This document shows positions 11,160-21,677 of a stretch of DNA of 64,000 nucleotides, piece by piece (positions within the stretch are counted from its first letter, which is position 1; every line of letters begins with the position of its first letter). The stretch is from Eunapius fragilis (Eukaryota; Porifera; Demospongiae; Spongillida; Spongillidae): contig OY811975.1 of assembly GCA_963681505.1 (NCBI GenBank), forward strand, positions 8,856,635-8,920,634, written 5' to 3'. The translations under genes and the position numbers were made by a program. Under the pieces are notes generated by a model. That model saw only the letters and a list, made by a program, of their open reading frames with translations. It searched no databases and was not told where the DNA came from.

Positions 11160-11373
11160 CGGGCGTCCGAATTCGTCATCGTTGAGATCGCAGAAGTGTT
11201 GAGGGTATCCATTGTTGGAGTCGTGAGGAGCATGAGGATCAAACTGATGGAAATGGGCTACAACAAATGGTAAAGCATTTGAAGTCAATTATATAGCTAA
11301 TCACTATATTACCTTCGGTTGTAAGTAGTTGCACACACAAAAATAAGAGCAGATTCGAAAGTTTGTTCTCCAT
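11160..11373 (-). CDS. tyrosinase A exon 1 and exon 2 5' part
   Basis: ATG at 11373 begins MENKLSNLLLFLCVQLLTTE, a hydrophobic signal peptide of the same length class as in tyrosinase B. Exon 1 ends at GAAG followed by GTAATA (11313). After a 55-base intron ending TTGTAG, exon 2 resumes at 11257 with AHFHQFD, then HDSNNGYPQHFCDLNDDEFGRP, and stops dead at the transposon boundary. Gene B has HDPNNGYPQHFCDLNDDEFGRP at the same place. The start is chosen because it is the first ATG below a TATA box at 11415-11424 and gives the signal peptide. Confidence 0.85.
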
Positions 11374-11414
11374 TTTGGAAATGCTAGTAAATTAAAAGTC
11401 AAATATGCCCCTCG

Positions 11415-11424
11415 CTATATATAG
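11415..11424 (-). promoter_or_regulatory. TATA box of tyrosinase A
   Basis: CTATATATAG lies about 42-52 bases upstream of the minus-strand ATG at 11373. The corresponding TATA box of tyrosinase B (23543) lies about 55-65 bases upstream of its ATG. Transcription would start in the short gap between. Confidence 0.6.
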
Positions 11425-11655
11425 TCTGTAATTGCCAGCTTTGCATGCGTTATTGCACGTGTGCAGTATAGATTATAGGCACAAAAACTTTTATCAAAGA
11501 CAAGAGGGCTTATTGTTAACGCTCAGGTGCGTTCACAAACAAATTAACTGACAAACACATGTTGCATAACCCACAGTATAATTTGACCCATGCATGTTTA
11601 TGTATGGCAACAAACATTGTATGAACAGCTGCAAATGTACAACGATGCCAGTTGA

Positions 11656-11720
11656 CACATACACACAAACACACACACACGCACGCACACACACGCACCC
11701 ACACACACACATGCACACAT
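11656..11720 (+). repeat. (CA)n microsatellite
   Basis: An interrupted CACACA tract with CG and CCC interruptions. Open frames over it are low-complexity artefacts. Confidence 0.9.
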
Positions 11721-11779
11721 AATAACTTATATTGCCTATCCGTATATGTTCTTAGTATTGTAGTTAGTAGTTGAATCAA

Positions 11780-12289
11780 GTTATAGTGTTTTGTATGCGA
11801 AAGGATTCATTGTTTTATACACATCACAAAATCTGCGCTGATTTATAGCTAGCTGGCAGTTATTGCAATTGTGAGTTGAAGGCAGTGTGTACTTTACATT
11901 GTGTGGCAATAATGTATTGGTGCTACGATATAAACTTTGACATGCGAGGTTGAACTAAAATGAAATCAATACTCGCGCAGTGCATGCTTTGAAAATCATC
12001 CTTTCCCCACAACAAAACTACCTGCCCTCCGAGGTGACACGTCCCCTCCAACCCCATGTAACCAAAACAAAAAAACAATGTTTTTAAAAAAAGCTCAATA
12101 CCGATCGAATTTCTATTACTGTGCAATTCAAAGCCTATAACAGCTATTTGGATAGAAATACCCCATACAACCATTGTTGGATAGCGCATTGTTAATGTGC
12201 ATACAACAATTGAGGAATAGCGTTTGTTAAGAAATAATAATAATACATATTCTCGTTAAGTCTATTTCAAAGGATAACGCCTGCTTTAG
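11780..12289. other. no gene recognised
   Basis: This is upstream intergenic sequence between the tyrosinase A promoter and the reverse transcriptase remnant. Nothing in it is supportable. Confidence 0.4.
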
Positions 12290-12890
12290 CATCCTTTTCC
12301 ACGCATGGTACATGGACGATAGCGTCTTGGCTGGCCCAAGGCAGTCACTGTGCCAGACTCTTTATCTTCTCCAAGTTCATGGTCCAGCTCTACGCCTCTA
12401 TGTCAACTTATCTAAATGTGAGGTTTTCACCCGCCACAACCTGGACATGTTCTCTTCTGGGATGAAAGATTATGACAAGCCAAACATTGTAATACTTGGT
12501 GTTGCCATTGGAGACCTGGATTTCCATCTCTGCCAAACAGATGGAGGCTACAGCTCTTTTATCCCAGCTTGAGCAAGTTGGTATGATTGACCCTTAGGTT
12601 GCCTTGGTCCTTCTTCATCTATTTGGTGGGTTTTTTAAACTGGTGCACCTGGCCCAATCAACACCATCATCACTTTCCTCTAAGGCTTTCAGTCTTTTTG
12701 ATGACATCCTTAGAGCTTTCAGCCAGTGCATGGGTGTGAACACCTCAAACATTACATGGGAGCAAGCTAAGCTTAGCTAGAGCAGAGGAGGCCTAGGCCT
12801 GAGGTCATTTTCCCACCACTCATCTGCAGCTTTCATCTCCTCCATTTGTTCATCTGGCTTTGGATCTCAGTCAGTCCACTGTGACATAAT
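12290..12890 (+). pseudogene. reverse transcriptase remnant, likely non-LTR type
   Basis: The segment opens with WYMDDSVLAGPRQSLCQ, carrying the Y-x-D-D box of reverse transcriptase active sites. It continues with LYVNLSKCEVF and VILGVAIGD. After a frame change at about 12545 it reads ALLSQLEQVGMID, an in-frame stop, then LFGGFFKLVHLAQSTPSSLSS. After a further stop it reads SRGGLGLRS and HSSAAFI. This order matches reverse transcriptase proteins common in coral and sponge gene sets. It is 5' truncated just upstream of the YxDD box and broken by stops and a frameshift, so it is dead. Confidence 0.75.
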
Positions 12891-13024
12891 GTAGGCATTT
12901 GATATAACTGTGTGTAATGATATATGATCACGTGATTTGTCTCAATATATTTCTGTGTGTTTGTAACGAGAGAGATTATCATTCTCCATCCGTCAAATAC
13001 TGCATGGTGGCAGCGGTAAAAACC

Positions 13025-15125
13025 ATGGCTCACATACGGTTGGACCCTCCAGAGCCGTTTAACTCCGCAAAACCCGGTGAATGGAGCAGGTGGAAACGAC
13101 GGTTTGACCAATTTCGTGTGGCTTCCGGCCTTGACGAGGAAGGGGATGGGAGACAAGTTTGCACGTTGCTCTACTGCTTAGAGGAACAAGCAGAAGATGT
13201 TTTGACCTCGGCATGCAGGATCTGGAGCGAAGACAGAAAGGAATACCAGAAAGTCGTTGCTACGCTCGACAAGTTTTCAGTGTGCGCAGAAATGTTATCT
13301 TCGAGCGCGCAAGTTCAATCTCCGCTCACAACAAGAGGGCGAGTCGGCGGAAGAATATATCATGGCACTGTACAGTCTAGCAGAGGACTGTGATTATAAA
13401 GAATGGAAAGAAGAAGTGATACGCGACAGACTGGTGGTTGGGATCCGAGACCCTGCTCTCTCTAAACAGCTGCAAATGGATTCAGGTCTTACCTTAGAGA
13501 AAGCAAAGAAGACCGTTAGTCAGAAGGAGGCTGTTCGGAAACAGAATGAGTTCTTAGGAGGTAGCAAAGCTACTAGTAAGGACGTTGTCTAAGTGCAGGG
13601 AAGTAGCAAAGCTATTAAGGATGGGTCCAGTACTGGAAGATTGAAGCAGCAAGGTAAAACAAAGGGTGGACGATGTGGCAGAGGACCACATTCTGATAGA
13701 GTGTCCAGCATTTGAGGCAGTGTGTCACGGGTGTCATAGGAAGGGACACTTTAGGGCATGCTGTCGCTCCAAAGTCGTGTCGGCCATGACAGAATGCAGC
13801 TGTAGAGACTCTGATAAGGCATTTCTGGTACCTGTAGACCAGAATGGAAGTTCAAGTTGGCTGATCGGAGTTATTGTTAACAAAACAGACATTCAAAGTT
13901 GATACAGGAGCAGAAGTGACAACTATATCACAAAGTTCATTGAGGCATTTGGGTAGGATCAGACTACTGAACCCCTCAAGGCACTATATGGACCAGCAGG
14001 AGAACGTCTCAGCATTGAAGAACAGTTTCAGGCCACTTTCCAGCATGGAAATCAGGAATGTATAGAGACAGTGTTTGTGGTGAATGGAGTTAAAACAAAT
14101 CTGCCAGCAATCACTCAACTCAGTTGATGAATACAGAAGAGGGGTTTACGAGCACTTTCCTATGTTATTCCATGGACTGGGCAATTTTGGGGACAAGTAT
14201 CAGATCAAGTTGCGACCAGATGCCAAACCATTTGCACTGCAGTACATGGCAAGACATGTTCCAATCCCGTTATGTGAACAAGTGAAAACCGAGTTGGAAC
14301 TCAAGGAATCAATTGGAGCTATCTTTTGCCTCAACTCAAGAAGACCACGATTAGAGATTGAACACAGTATTGTCAAAATTACAGTTATCAGGAATAACAC
14401 TGAACCCAGATAAATATGTATTCAGTAGGCATCCAGCTTGGGGAATGTTGTGGCTCCTGTAAGCTGGGCTAGGATCTGATCAATTTTTGGCAATGGATGA
14501 ACTTCTCATAGTACACTCTCGCTCAGTGGTCTGAGGTCAACACATATCCTGACTGTGCTGTTTTTCCTTGGTACCACTACCATGCCAGCACACCAATCAG
14601 TTGGTTCTATTACTGGGCGAACTAGTATGTCGTACATGAGGCACAGTACTCCTGGTAGCCCTGCAAGAATCCTGTTCATTTCTCTTTGGAAATGCTTTGG
14701 GGCACTGGATATGTCGAAGGGAAGTTTGTTAAAACAAAACCATCCAACGAAGTTATGAATGTGGTGAGTAGTCGGGAACCTGTTGCAAGTGGTATTTGCC
14801 AGAACACGCAGTAAGAAAGACATCAAATTTCTAGGTCACATGATCAATAAAGATGGTGTTTCAGCCGACCCAGAGAAGATGTCTGCAATATTACATATGG
14901 CACCCACAGCAGACATTTCACAACTGCGACGATTCATGGGGATGGTGAACCAACTCAGGAACTCTCCAGTCAAATAGCTAAGCTGAGCCAACCGTTGTGT
15001 TCTCTATTAAGCACTAAACAGTCATGGACATGGGGACCAGCTCAAGATAATGCATTTGCTCAGCTGAAAGCTGAACTTACCAGGCCTACTGTGCTTGCTC
15101 ACTACTTGATGTTAAGGTCCCAGAC
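13025..15125 (+). pseudogene. Ty3/Gypsy-type retrotransposon remnant with a scrambled pol region
   Basis: A primer-binding-site-like 'tggtggcagcgg' (13005-13016) precedes ATG 13025. Gag begins MAHIRLDPPEPFN. After a frameshift near 13290 it continues to 13592. A CCHC zinc knuckle (CHGCHRKGHFRACC) lies at about 13717-13758, and a protease active site (VDTGAEVTTIS) at about 13895-13927. Pol pieces follow out of order. An RT leader lies at 14140-14330 and the LNPDKYVF motif at about 14400. An inverted block at about 14440-14635 carries the early RT motifs and another inverted block at 14636-14775 carries FNKLPFDISSAPKHF. The plus strand then resumes with KFLGHMINKDGV at 14820. No LTR was recognised on either side. 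The element is inactive. Confidence 0.8.
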
Positions 15126-15800
15126 TCTCAACAAGTGTGCAGAAGCTTTTACGGGTAAAGAAATATAAGAAAGAGGCCTTCGTATAAATATAAAGAATTT
15201 TCTAACGTCTGAATACCAGTCGTGTCTTTTACATTAACATTACATCTGCCTGAGATCCACCCTATTGCTTTTCAAACGGGTGATGGACAGATGTGCAACA
15301 TATTACAGCTGCACAAACGTCTACCAATGGGAGGCACAGGATGTATGGTGTGCAAAAGGCTTACATGTACATGTAAAAACATGTACATGCAAATGTAAAG
15401 TTTTTTAGTTTCTGCAAACCCAACAGAGTTGACAAGCACATACAAGCACATCCAGGAGTTTGCCTAACACCATAACTCCCTGCATTAAACGGATTGTACT
15501 ACTACATCACGCACCGAATCATGATGCATTCCTCACTGGCCAGCAGTAATAATCCAAGGCTAGGAAGAGAGAGAGCCAGACATAAATCGTAGAATTTTTA
15601 GGATAGTTCCCGTCCCTACCCGTTTATCACTGCATGACGTCATTAATAAGCTAGTTGGTTTGAGGTTCCAACATTTAACGCTAAAGCTCGTAATTGATCG
15701 CAAAAGATGCATGGCGGTTGGAAGCTGGTAGAGTGGAAAGAGTAATTTTGCGGTGTATAGCATTAAATATCAATACGGTGGTTATTGATTTGTGCTGTTA
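15126..15800. other. no gene recognised
   Basis: This interval lies between the Gypsy remnant and the next transposon and may include part of a degraded LTR near 15165-15260. No repeat partner was found inside the window to confirm that. Confidence 0.35.
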
Positions 15801-16074
15801 GTTTGGACTAGGGTGTGTAACCTCCCCTGCATAATGAAAATTAATTTTTCTGAATACTTTTAAAACGCTAATCGATTTTTCAGGTTATTGTCGATCTTTT
15901 TCCGAATAGTTTAAAAAAACAAAATGGTTTTTTCGAATAGGTTTGTCAAATTTCCTGCCGAATTACTTTGTTATTCAGGTTATGGTGCTTGTGGAGTGCA
16001 CACATAGAAGATAAATTATAAATTTTATGTCTGCACAGAAATCCACTTGGTCTCACACCCAAACTAAAGCTATG

Positions 16075-16187
16075 TATATCACTTGAAATCACAGAGATAC
16101 AATGGTCTACTGTAGCATGTGTTTGCCAAATGGAGTTTAATAAATTGCTGCAGTAGACCGTTGTGTCTCTGTGTTTTCAAGTGATAT
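16075..16187. repeat. ~110-bp hairpin repeat
   Basis: The arms 'atatcacttgaaatcacaga' and its near complement ending at 16187 pair over about 45 bases, including 'ggtctactg' with 'cagtagacc'. A short loop containing 'tttgccaaatgg' separates them. It looks like a fold-back MITE. Its right arm is the start of the block duplicated at 16741. Confidence 0.75.
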
Positions 16188-17304
16188 GCACAAGTGCATG
16201 GCTCTCGAGCTCCTAATTCCTACACATACTATACTCAAACAGAGCGCGCATACTTATAATTACTTGAAGTGGGTGAGAAGTCTGTCATCAGTGTTGCCGC
16301 GATATATCGCGATTAACGATATATCGCGATTAAATTTTATATCGCGATTACGATTATATCGTGATATTTTTTTAATTATATCGCGATTACAAAGCGGAAA
16401 TTAACGGACATAATTACAGTGTACTAACAATAACACTATAAGAGTACTCATTTTATTTTAGAGTTGTGACGCAGGAAGATACATTTTCCTAGCCGTGCTG
16501 GTAGGAGACGCCATCTTTTCTTTTGCAGTATATTCTTTGCGGTAGAAAAAACCCTTTCTGAGGGAGCCGTGGATGCTGGAACAGCTAGCTAGATATTTTT
16601 TTGCCAATTTGGATACTACACTGACTCATTTTTTCCCACCAAACCAAAGGATCCTCTTTCCTAAAGTTAATCTCCCCTTCTTTTAGATATCTTTGTAGCT
16701 CTTCTTCAACTATATCAACATGTGAGCCTTGTGGGAGTCCCTGTGTTTTCAAGTGATATGCACAAGTGCACGGCTCTCGAGCTCCTAATTCCTACACATA
16801 CTATACTCAAACAGAGCGCGCATACTTATAATTACTTGAAGTGGGTGAGAAGTCTGTCATCAGTGTTGCCGCGATATATCGCGATTAACGATATATCGCG
16901 ATTAAATTTTATATCGCGATTACGATTATATCGTGATATTTTTTTTAATTATATCGCGATTACAAAGCGGAAATTTACGGACATAATTACAGTGTACTAA
17001 CAATAACAATATAAGAGTACTCATTTTATTTTAGAGTTGTGACGCAGGAAGATACATTTTCCTAGCCGTGCTGGTAGGAGACGCCATCTTTTCTTTTGCA
17101 GTATATTCTTTGCGGTAGAAAAAACCCTTTCTGAGGGAGCCGTGGATGCTGGAACAGCTAGCTAGATATTTTTTTGCCAATTTGGATACTACACTGACTC
17201 ATTTTTTCCCACCAAACCAAAGGATCCTCTTTCCTAAAGTTAATCTCCCCTTCTTTTAGATATCTTTGTAGCTCTTCTTCAACTATATCAACATGTGAGC
17301 CTTG
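16169..17304. repeat. tandem duplication of a 563-bp block
   Basis: The block 16169-16731 is repeated at 16741-17304 with very few differences, separated by nine bases. Each copy holds the flank, the target duplication TCTGTCAT and the left end of the hAT element (16289 and 16861). The duplication therefore occurred after the transposon had inserted. Confidence 0.92.
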
Positions 17305-19037
17305 ACACACTTCCCAAGGTAACATACTTCTCTCCTTGCAGAAAGTCAGTTGCTACTTGGAATGGTTTTAGGAATAGGCAGAGTTTCTCTGCTGCCTGCC
17401 ACTGGTCATCAGTAGCAGTTAGATTTGCACACTTGCTCTCAGACAGAACATGGATTATTGATCCCTTAAGCAAGATGCAGCGCTGCAGCATAAATAAAGT
17501 TGAATTCCAGCGTGTGCAAACATCTTTTATTAATTTTAAACTACGAGTAGTCACTGAACGAACTTCATCAGTAACAGTATCAGTATAACTGTCATCCATG
17601 TCTGGCTCTTCTGTTGGCATATCAGGCTCAAATTGGTCAAGAATACACTGTATTAGAGGATCTTTTTGGCTCTTTCTAAGAGCATCAAGTAGCATGGGAC
17701 TGTTGTTGATGCTGCTTGCTATTTTTCTGAAAAGACCAATGAAGCTAGCAGATGGTGTTCTTATTTCCTAATAATGGGCACATTAGAGGGTACACATGCA
17801 TGCAGAAGCCTCAACATTCATTGCATTACCTCCAGTGAATTTTTGAATGAGAGCTGCAACTTATGGCACGCACATCGAACCTGTTCTTCAGTCACACCTT
17901 CCTCAAGTAATAGCTTTACTGCTGCTATAAAATTTGCTCCCTGGTCTGTAGTTATAGCATCAAGCCGATTCTCTAGCATGAATTCAACATTGGTAAGATT
18001 CTTCGCAACTGAAGCAATTTCTTCTGCAGTGTGAAAAATTGGCAGGAAAATAAGATATATATCATACTATGTGCAACAGTAATCAAACAAATACCATTCG
18101 AGATGGAGATTCCAAGGACACATGACATAATATTCCACTGAGTGTCAATCCAATGGGCTGTAACAGTCACATATGAATCTCCAGTGTTCATTATAGCAGC
18201 ATCAGTGGGGATTGATACAGATACTGCCTCAGAGAGCATTTTCTAGATCTAAGACAATAGTCATGAAATTTACAATTCATAGTGCTGGCATAGTGTGCAA
18301 TGCCTTCAACAGAACTTTCTCATACTGCAGATCTATTAATTCAGTGGCTCTTGTTCTATGTGGGGGATGTAGGTACCATTGGAGATAAAGATTAAGAATT
18401 CTCTGAACTCTGGGCTGTCCATTAGACTTGGTGGATTTGCTGTTAGAGCATTAACCAACAGTTGTTCAGCATGAGTTTGCCTCAGGCCTTTTAACACGCC
18501 CTGAGGTAGCACTGGCACATGACTAAATAACTGGTTTTTCTCAGCGTGTTTGCTTGCAGATGCAACTGTTGAAACAGACTTTACAGAGATGCTGCAGCAC
18601 TCGTCGGCCGATCGCATGTCGCTGTGTACATTGTACAGTGAAAAACTAATACTAAAAACCTCAACCAAATCGATCCTGTGCGAGTGCAAGAGGTGGTGGT
18701 GCCTCATATTGGTGGTGTTGTTGCAGGGGCGGATTCAGAGGGGGGGTTGAGATGATATTCACAATCAATTTTAACCATATATGGACTCAACAACACCTTA
18801 TATGGTGAAAATTGATCGTGAATATGATCTCAACCCCCCCTCTGAATCCGCCCCTGTGTTGTCGTGCCTTGAAACCCACGTGCAGCACTTAAGACAGACA
18901 ACCCACGAAGAGGCTGAGTATTCTTTGTGTATCCCAAAATACTCCCACACGCCACTTTTGTGCTTTTTGCGGTCCACTGGAACCAGATCGCTTTTTAGTG
19001 GTAAGATTGCGGGTTTCTTTTCCTTAAGAGTCGCCAT
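17288..19037 (-). pseudogene. hAT transposase (ZBED-type), decayed
   Basis: The minus-strand start at 19037 (MATLKEKKPA) leads into a BED finger: VWEYFGIHKE and the Cys pair CLKCC, then, after a MITE insertion, the His pair in NMRHHHLLHSH. Next come HAEQLLVNALTANPPSLMDS and EFREFLIFISNG (18336-18480). A further block reads SYVTVTAHWIDTQWNIMSCVLG (about 18100-18180), which resembles the central ZBED-hAT region. It is followed by DAITTDQGANFIAAVKLLLE and VRCACHKLQL (17820-17960). The last block, at 17288-17560, has DVCTRWNSTLFMLQRC. The C-terminal dimerisation domain is missing where the left element end begins. Breaks between blocks are partly introns and partly damage. This copy could not make a full transposase. 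Confidence 0.82.
18724..18856. mobile_element. 133-bp palindromic MITE inside the hAT BED finger
   Basis: The ends CAGGGGCGGATTCAGAGGGG and their complement form a nearly full-length palindrome. The flanks TGTTGTTG (18716-18723) and TGTTGTCG (18857-18864) match at 7 of 8 positions, consistent with an aged 8-bp hAT-type duplication. It separates the Cys pair from the His pair of the BED finger. Confidence 0.85.
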
Positions 19038-19426
19038 GATTACTCGAGGTTATTGAAATCATTTAATCGTGATTAAATATCGCGATTAATGCCCTATATC
19101 GCGATATATCGCGATTAGGCGATTACGGCCAAATACGTAATCGCGGCAACACTGTCTGTCATTCTATTTCCCTCCCTCGCGCAATACTCAGATATGTTCA
19201 CTTCGTACCTCTGTACACTAAAACAATGTACATAAATTTATTGCTACTACATATAAAAACACATATACTAATGAATTTAGTTACTTGAAGACGACGATAA
19301 AAGCATTGAGCTAGTACACACTGTATATTTGTTATCCCCAATGCACATTAAAATATTTAGTATTATATTACTAATACATATGAGTGACATCACCTGTAAC
19401 TTGGTGTGATAAAGAAAATAAATTCA

Positions 19427-19494
19427 TACTAGTAGGAATTGAACCCACGGCACCTAGTTTGAAGAAATAGGTTTTACACCTTTAGCCACCAGTT
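19427..19494 (-). other. tRNA-like sequence (pseudo-tRNA or SINE head)
   Basis: On the minus strand there is an A-box-like TGGCTAAAGG and a B-box GGTTCAATTCC. The T arm GTGGG/CCTAC pairs fully, and the acceptor arm AACTGGT pairs with ACTAGTA at six of seven positions, counting one G-U pair. The anticodon arm does not fold into a normal seven-base loop. I read it as a tRNA-derived repeat rather than a working tRNA. Confidence 0.4.
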
Positions 19495-20203
19495 ATTAAT
19501 TGCTTCCGATCTCGTTCCCACATTGAATGTATGTATAAATAGTAAAAATAACTGTGACGTATGTTACATATACATATAACTCAATTATGAAGTACTCAAT
19601 CGAAAATCATATCCGGATATCGGTCTAAAAAGGTATTCGGGTGAATTGTGGATGCTGGCGACGAATCATGTTATCAGGTTATTCGGTTTTTTCGGATATT
19701 CGCAAAAACCTATCCGTTCGAATAGCAACTTAGCATTACTCGAAAAAAATTGATTAGTGAATTTTATCTATTCGAAATAACCGTTTATGTTTCTCCATTT
19801 GTTTGGAATAGATAAAATTCACTAATCGATATTCCTGAGTAATTGTAATGATAGGATTTTGCGAATATTCGAATAACCCTAACCCGAGTAACCTGATAAC
19901 CGGTTACACACCCTAGTTTGGACGGATCTCGACCGGGACCGGGTTCAATCTAGGCCAAACCGCCAACGTGACCGTATATGTAAAATACGGTCGCTGTTCG
20001 TCCGTAAACGTGACCGGGGCGATACGGTACGATTATAGCCGTAAACGTGACCGGATCAATAATAGCGGACCGCGCCAGCACTGCGCACGTGTGTTTCCAA
20101 TACCTTCTCACGGCGCGGTACGCGTTTAGTTTATCCGGCCGGACCAAACACCGCGCAGCCTGAAATGGCCCTGCTGGACTGAAATTGAGCGTGCGATTTG
20201 GAC

Positions 20204-20440
20204 TAGGGTGTGTAACCGGTTATCAGAGTTATTTGGATGTTCGCAAAAACCTATCCATTCGAATACAAAAGTGGTATTATTATTCGGAAAAATCGGTTAT
20301 TAAAATTTTTATATTCGAAAAAAACCGGTTTACGCTTCTCCATTCGGAAGTACTTAGGTATTCATCATTGGAATCGACAATTCGCTTATTATTCGAATAT
20401 CAAATGAGTATCCGGATATCTGGGTAAAACTATAAATTGT
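20204..20440. mobile_element. truncated relative of the TAGGGTGTG element
   Basis: It starts with TAGGGTGTGTAACCGGTTAT and shares the 'tattcg' and 'ggatattcgcaaaaacctat'-type words of the right part of 15809-19915. No CACACCCTA end was found downstream. Confidence 0.65.
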
Positions 20441-20520
20441 TAATTTTCTACGTTCAGTAGAGTCTGGGAACCTAACTGATGAGCAGGCTCCCAAACCGAC
20501 CAGTGGGTGTTCTAAGCAAT

Positions 20521-20868
20521 GGACTATTCCATTATTTAGCTGTACACCCCTACAGATGACAATAAATGGTGTCCACAGGTGGTGTTCGTAAACATGAGGT
20601 TGTCCAGGGGAGTTTTGGAAATATATCCCGGGGGGTGGTGGTATAAATGCCTGTACGGGGGGTGTGTAGGTTAACATACGCTTGTCCAGGGTACTGTAGG
20701 TGCAATCAAATAGACGCTTGTCCAGGGTGTACTTTAAAGCCTGTCCCGGTGGGTGTAGACAAAACGGACGCCTGTCCAGGGGTGATTTTACAAACTGTCC
20801 CGGGGGGTAACGTTCGCAATTATTGCCATCTCTAGGGGTGTATGTCAAGTTTAAATAATGGAATAGCC
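20521..20868. mobile_element. 348-bp MITE with CTGTCCAGGG internal repeats
   Basis: The left end GGACTATTCCATTATTTA and the right end TTTAAATAATGGAATAGCC are inverted repeats flanked by a 4-bp duplication CAAT (20517-20520, 20869-20872). Inside, degenerate units containing 'cttgtccagggt' or 'ctgtcccggggg' recur about six times. There is no coding content. The superfamily is uncertain. Confidence 0.7.
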
Positions 20869-20992
20869 CAATGGCGCTTACCACCGGGCGGTTCTGAGTA
20901 TCACAGGTGGTCCTTGAAAACGAAATAAAAGATGATTCATCGTGGCCATTTCTTTGTTGCGTATGTTGTCGGAAGATTCGCTAGAAAAATAG

Positions 20993-21395
20993 GATATATA
21001 TGACCCCGACTATGAATCTCATTAAAAATACGCGACCCGTCTCTAACAAGACTCCCGACGATCGGATCGTTTAGCTTTTTATAGCAATCGAACTAGAAGT
21101 CAAAAATGAGCAGTTTTGTCTTTGTTTTATGTCACAGAACCGCGTGGTTGTAGAGAAGAAAAGGGTACTGCCCGTCCTCGTACCCAGTCCCGGAACATGG
21201 TCTCCTTCTTCGTCTTTTTCTACTTGGCAAAGCATAACTTGGACACTTTTAAACAATGAAAATTTCATCAATAGCCTCCAAATAGGCTGGAAGAGCGGCT
21301 TTCATATAAAATAGTCGATGTTATATTTTGGTAAACAATCGACTATTCGGTCTATGTAAGACGCATAATTAGAAAACATTTTAGATATCTTAAAG
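20993..21395. repeat. dispersed repeat, inverted relative to 58495-60245
   Basis: The segment is close to the reverse complement of parts of 58495-58680 and 59450-60245, including 'ctcatttttgacttctagtt' and 'tagatatctaaaa'. It lacks the GGA expansion and the 408-bp insertion seen there, so it preserves the simpler arrangement. Confidence 0.85.
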
Positions 21396-21677
21396 TAAAA
21401 AATGGCGGCATCAAGGAGACCCGAGAAGAAACGGTCCGCTAAAAGGCAACGTTATTGGTAGAGTCCTGAATCTGTTCGCTTGGCGGAGAGAGTGCGGTAC
21501 GGGAAGGCTAAGCGTACCCTGCAAAACAAAACAAGGCCGTCGAAAGAGTAAACCGATAAAGGTATTCAAAGGTATGTAAATGTAGCTACCTACTCTTACT
21601 AAGCTTGGTTTACAATATGACATTGGTGGCTGAACATTACGGATCAATGTGCACGAACAAAGAAAAAATGAATGAAA

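Larger units (their letters stand above)
4341..11373 (-). pseudogene. tyrosinase gene A, interrupted by a 5.3-kb transposon
   Basis: A complete type-3 copper tyrosinase gene is laid out on the minus strand. Exon 1 is 11373-11313 and encodes a signal peptide. Exon 2 is split into 11257-11160 and 5847-5629. Exon 3 is 5575-4341. Introns are 55 and 53 bases with GT-AG ends. Exon phases match tyrosinase B at 23607-25698, and with the inserted element and one CG removed the exon 2 frame is continuous through the GRPYLGPFD segment. All copper ligand motifs survive in exon 3. Family knowledge: tyrosinases oxidise phenols at a two-copper centre. The signal peptide implies secretion. As it stands the transcript cannot encode the full protein unless the element is spliced out or excised. 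The lack of decay suggests a young insertion. Whether both alleles carry it is unknown. Confidence 0.88.
16861..19154 (-). mobile_element. hAT transposon with BED-finger transposase
   Basis: The inverted ends CAGTGTTGCCGCGAT (16861) and ATCGCGGCAACACTG (ending 19154) are flanked by the 8-bp duplication TCTGTCAT (16853-16860 and 19155-19162). A second, solo left end with the same TCTGTCAT lies at 16281-16303 because of the tandem duplication. Subterminal regions are rich in ATATCGCGAT. The transposase lies on the minus strand. A MITE at 18724-18856 has landed in it. Confidence 0.92.
15809..19915. mobile_element. hAT-like element with TAGGGTGTGTAACC ends, hosting other insertions
   Basis: The left end TAGGGTGTGTAACC begins at 15809 and the right end GGTTACACACCCTA finishes at 19915. 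Both are flanked by the 8-bp duplication GTTTGGAC (15801-15808 and 19916-19923). The element's own sequence is AT-rich with many TATTCG/CGAATA words and seems limited to roughly 250 bases on the left and 350 on the right. The middle is later insertions, chiefly the BED-finger hAT element. A truncated relative starts at 20204. The 8-bp duplication fits hAT, but no transposase of its own is visible. Confidence 0.82.
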
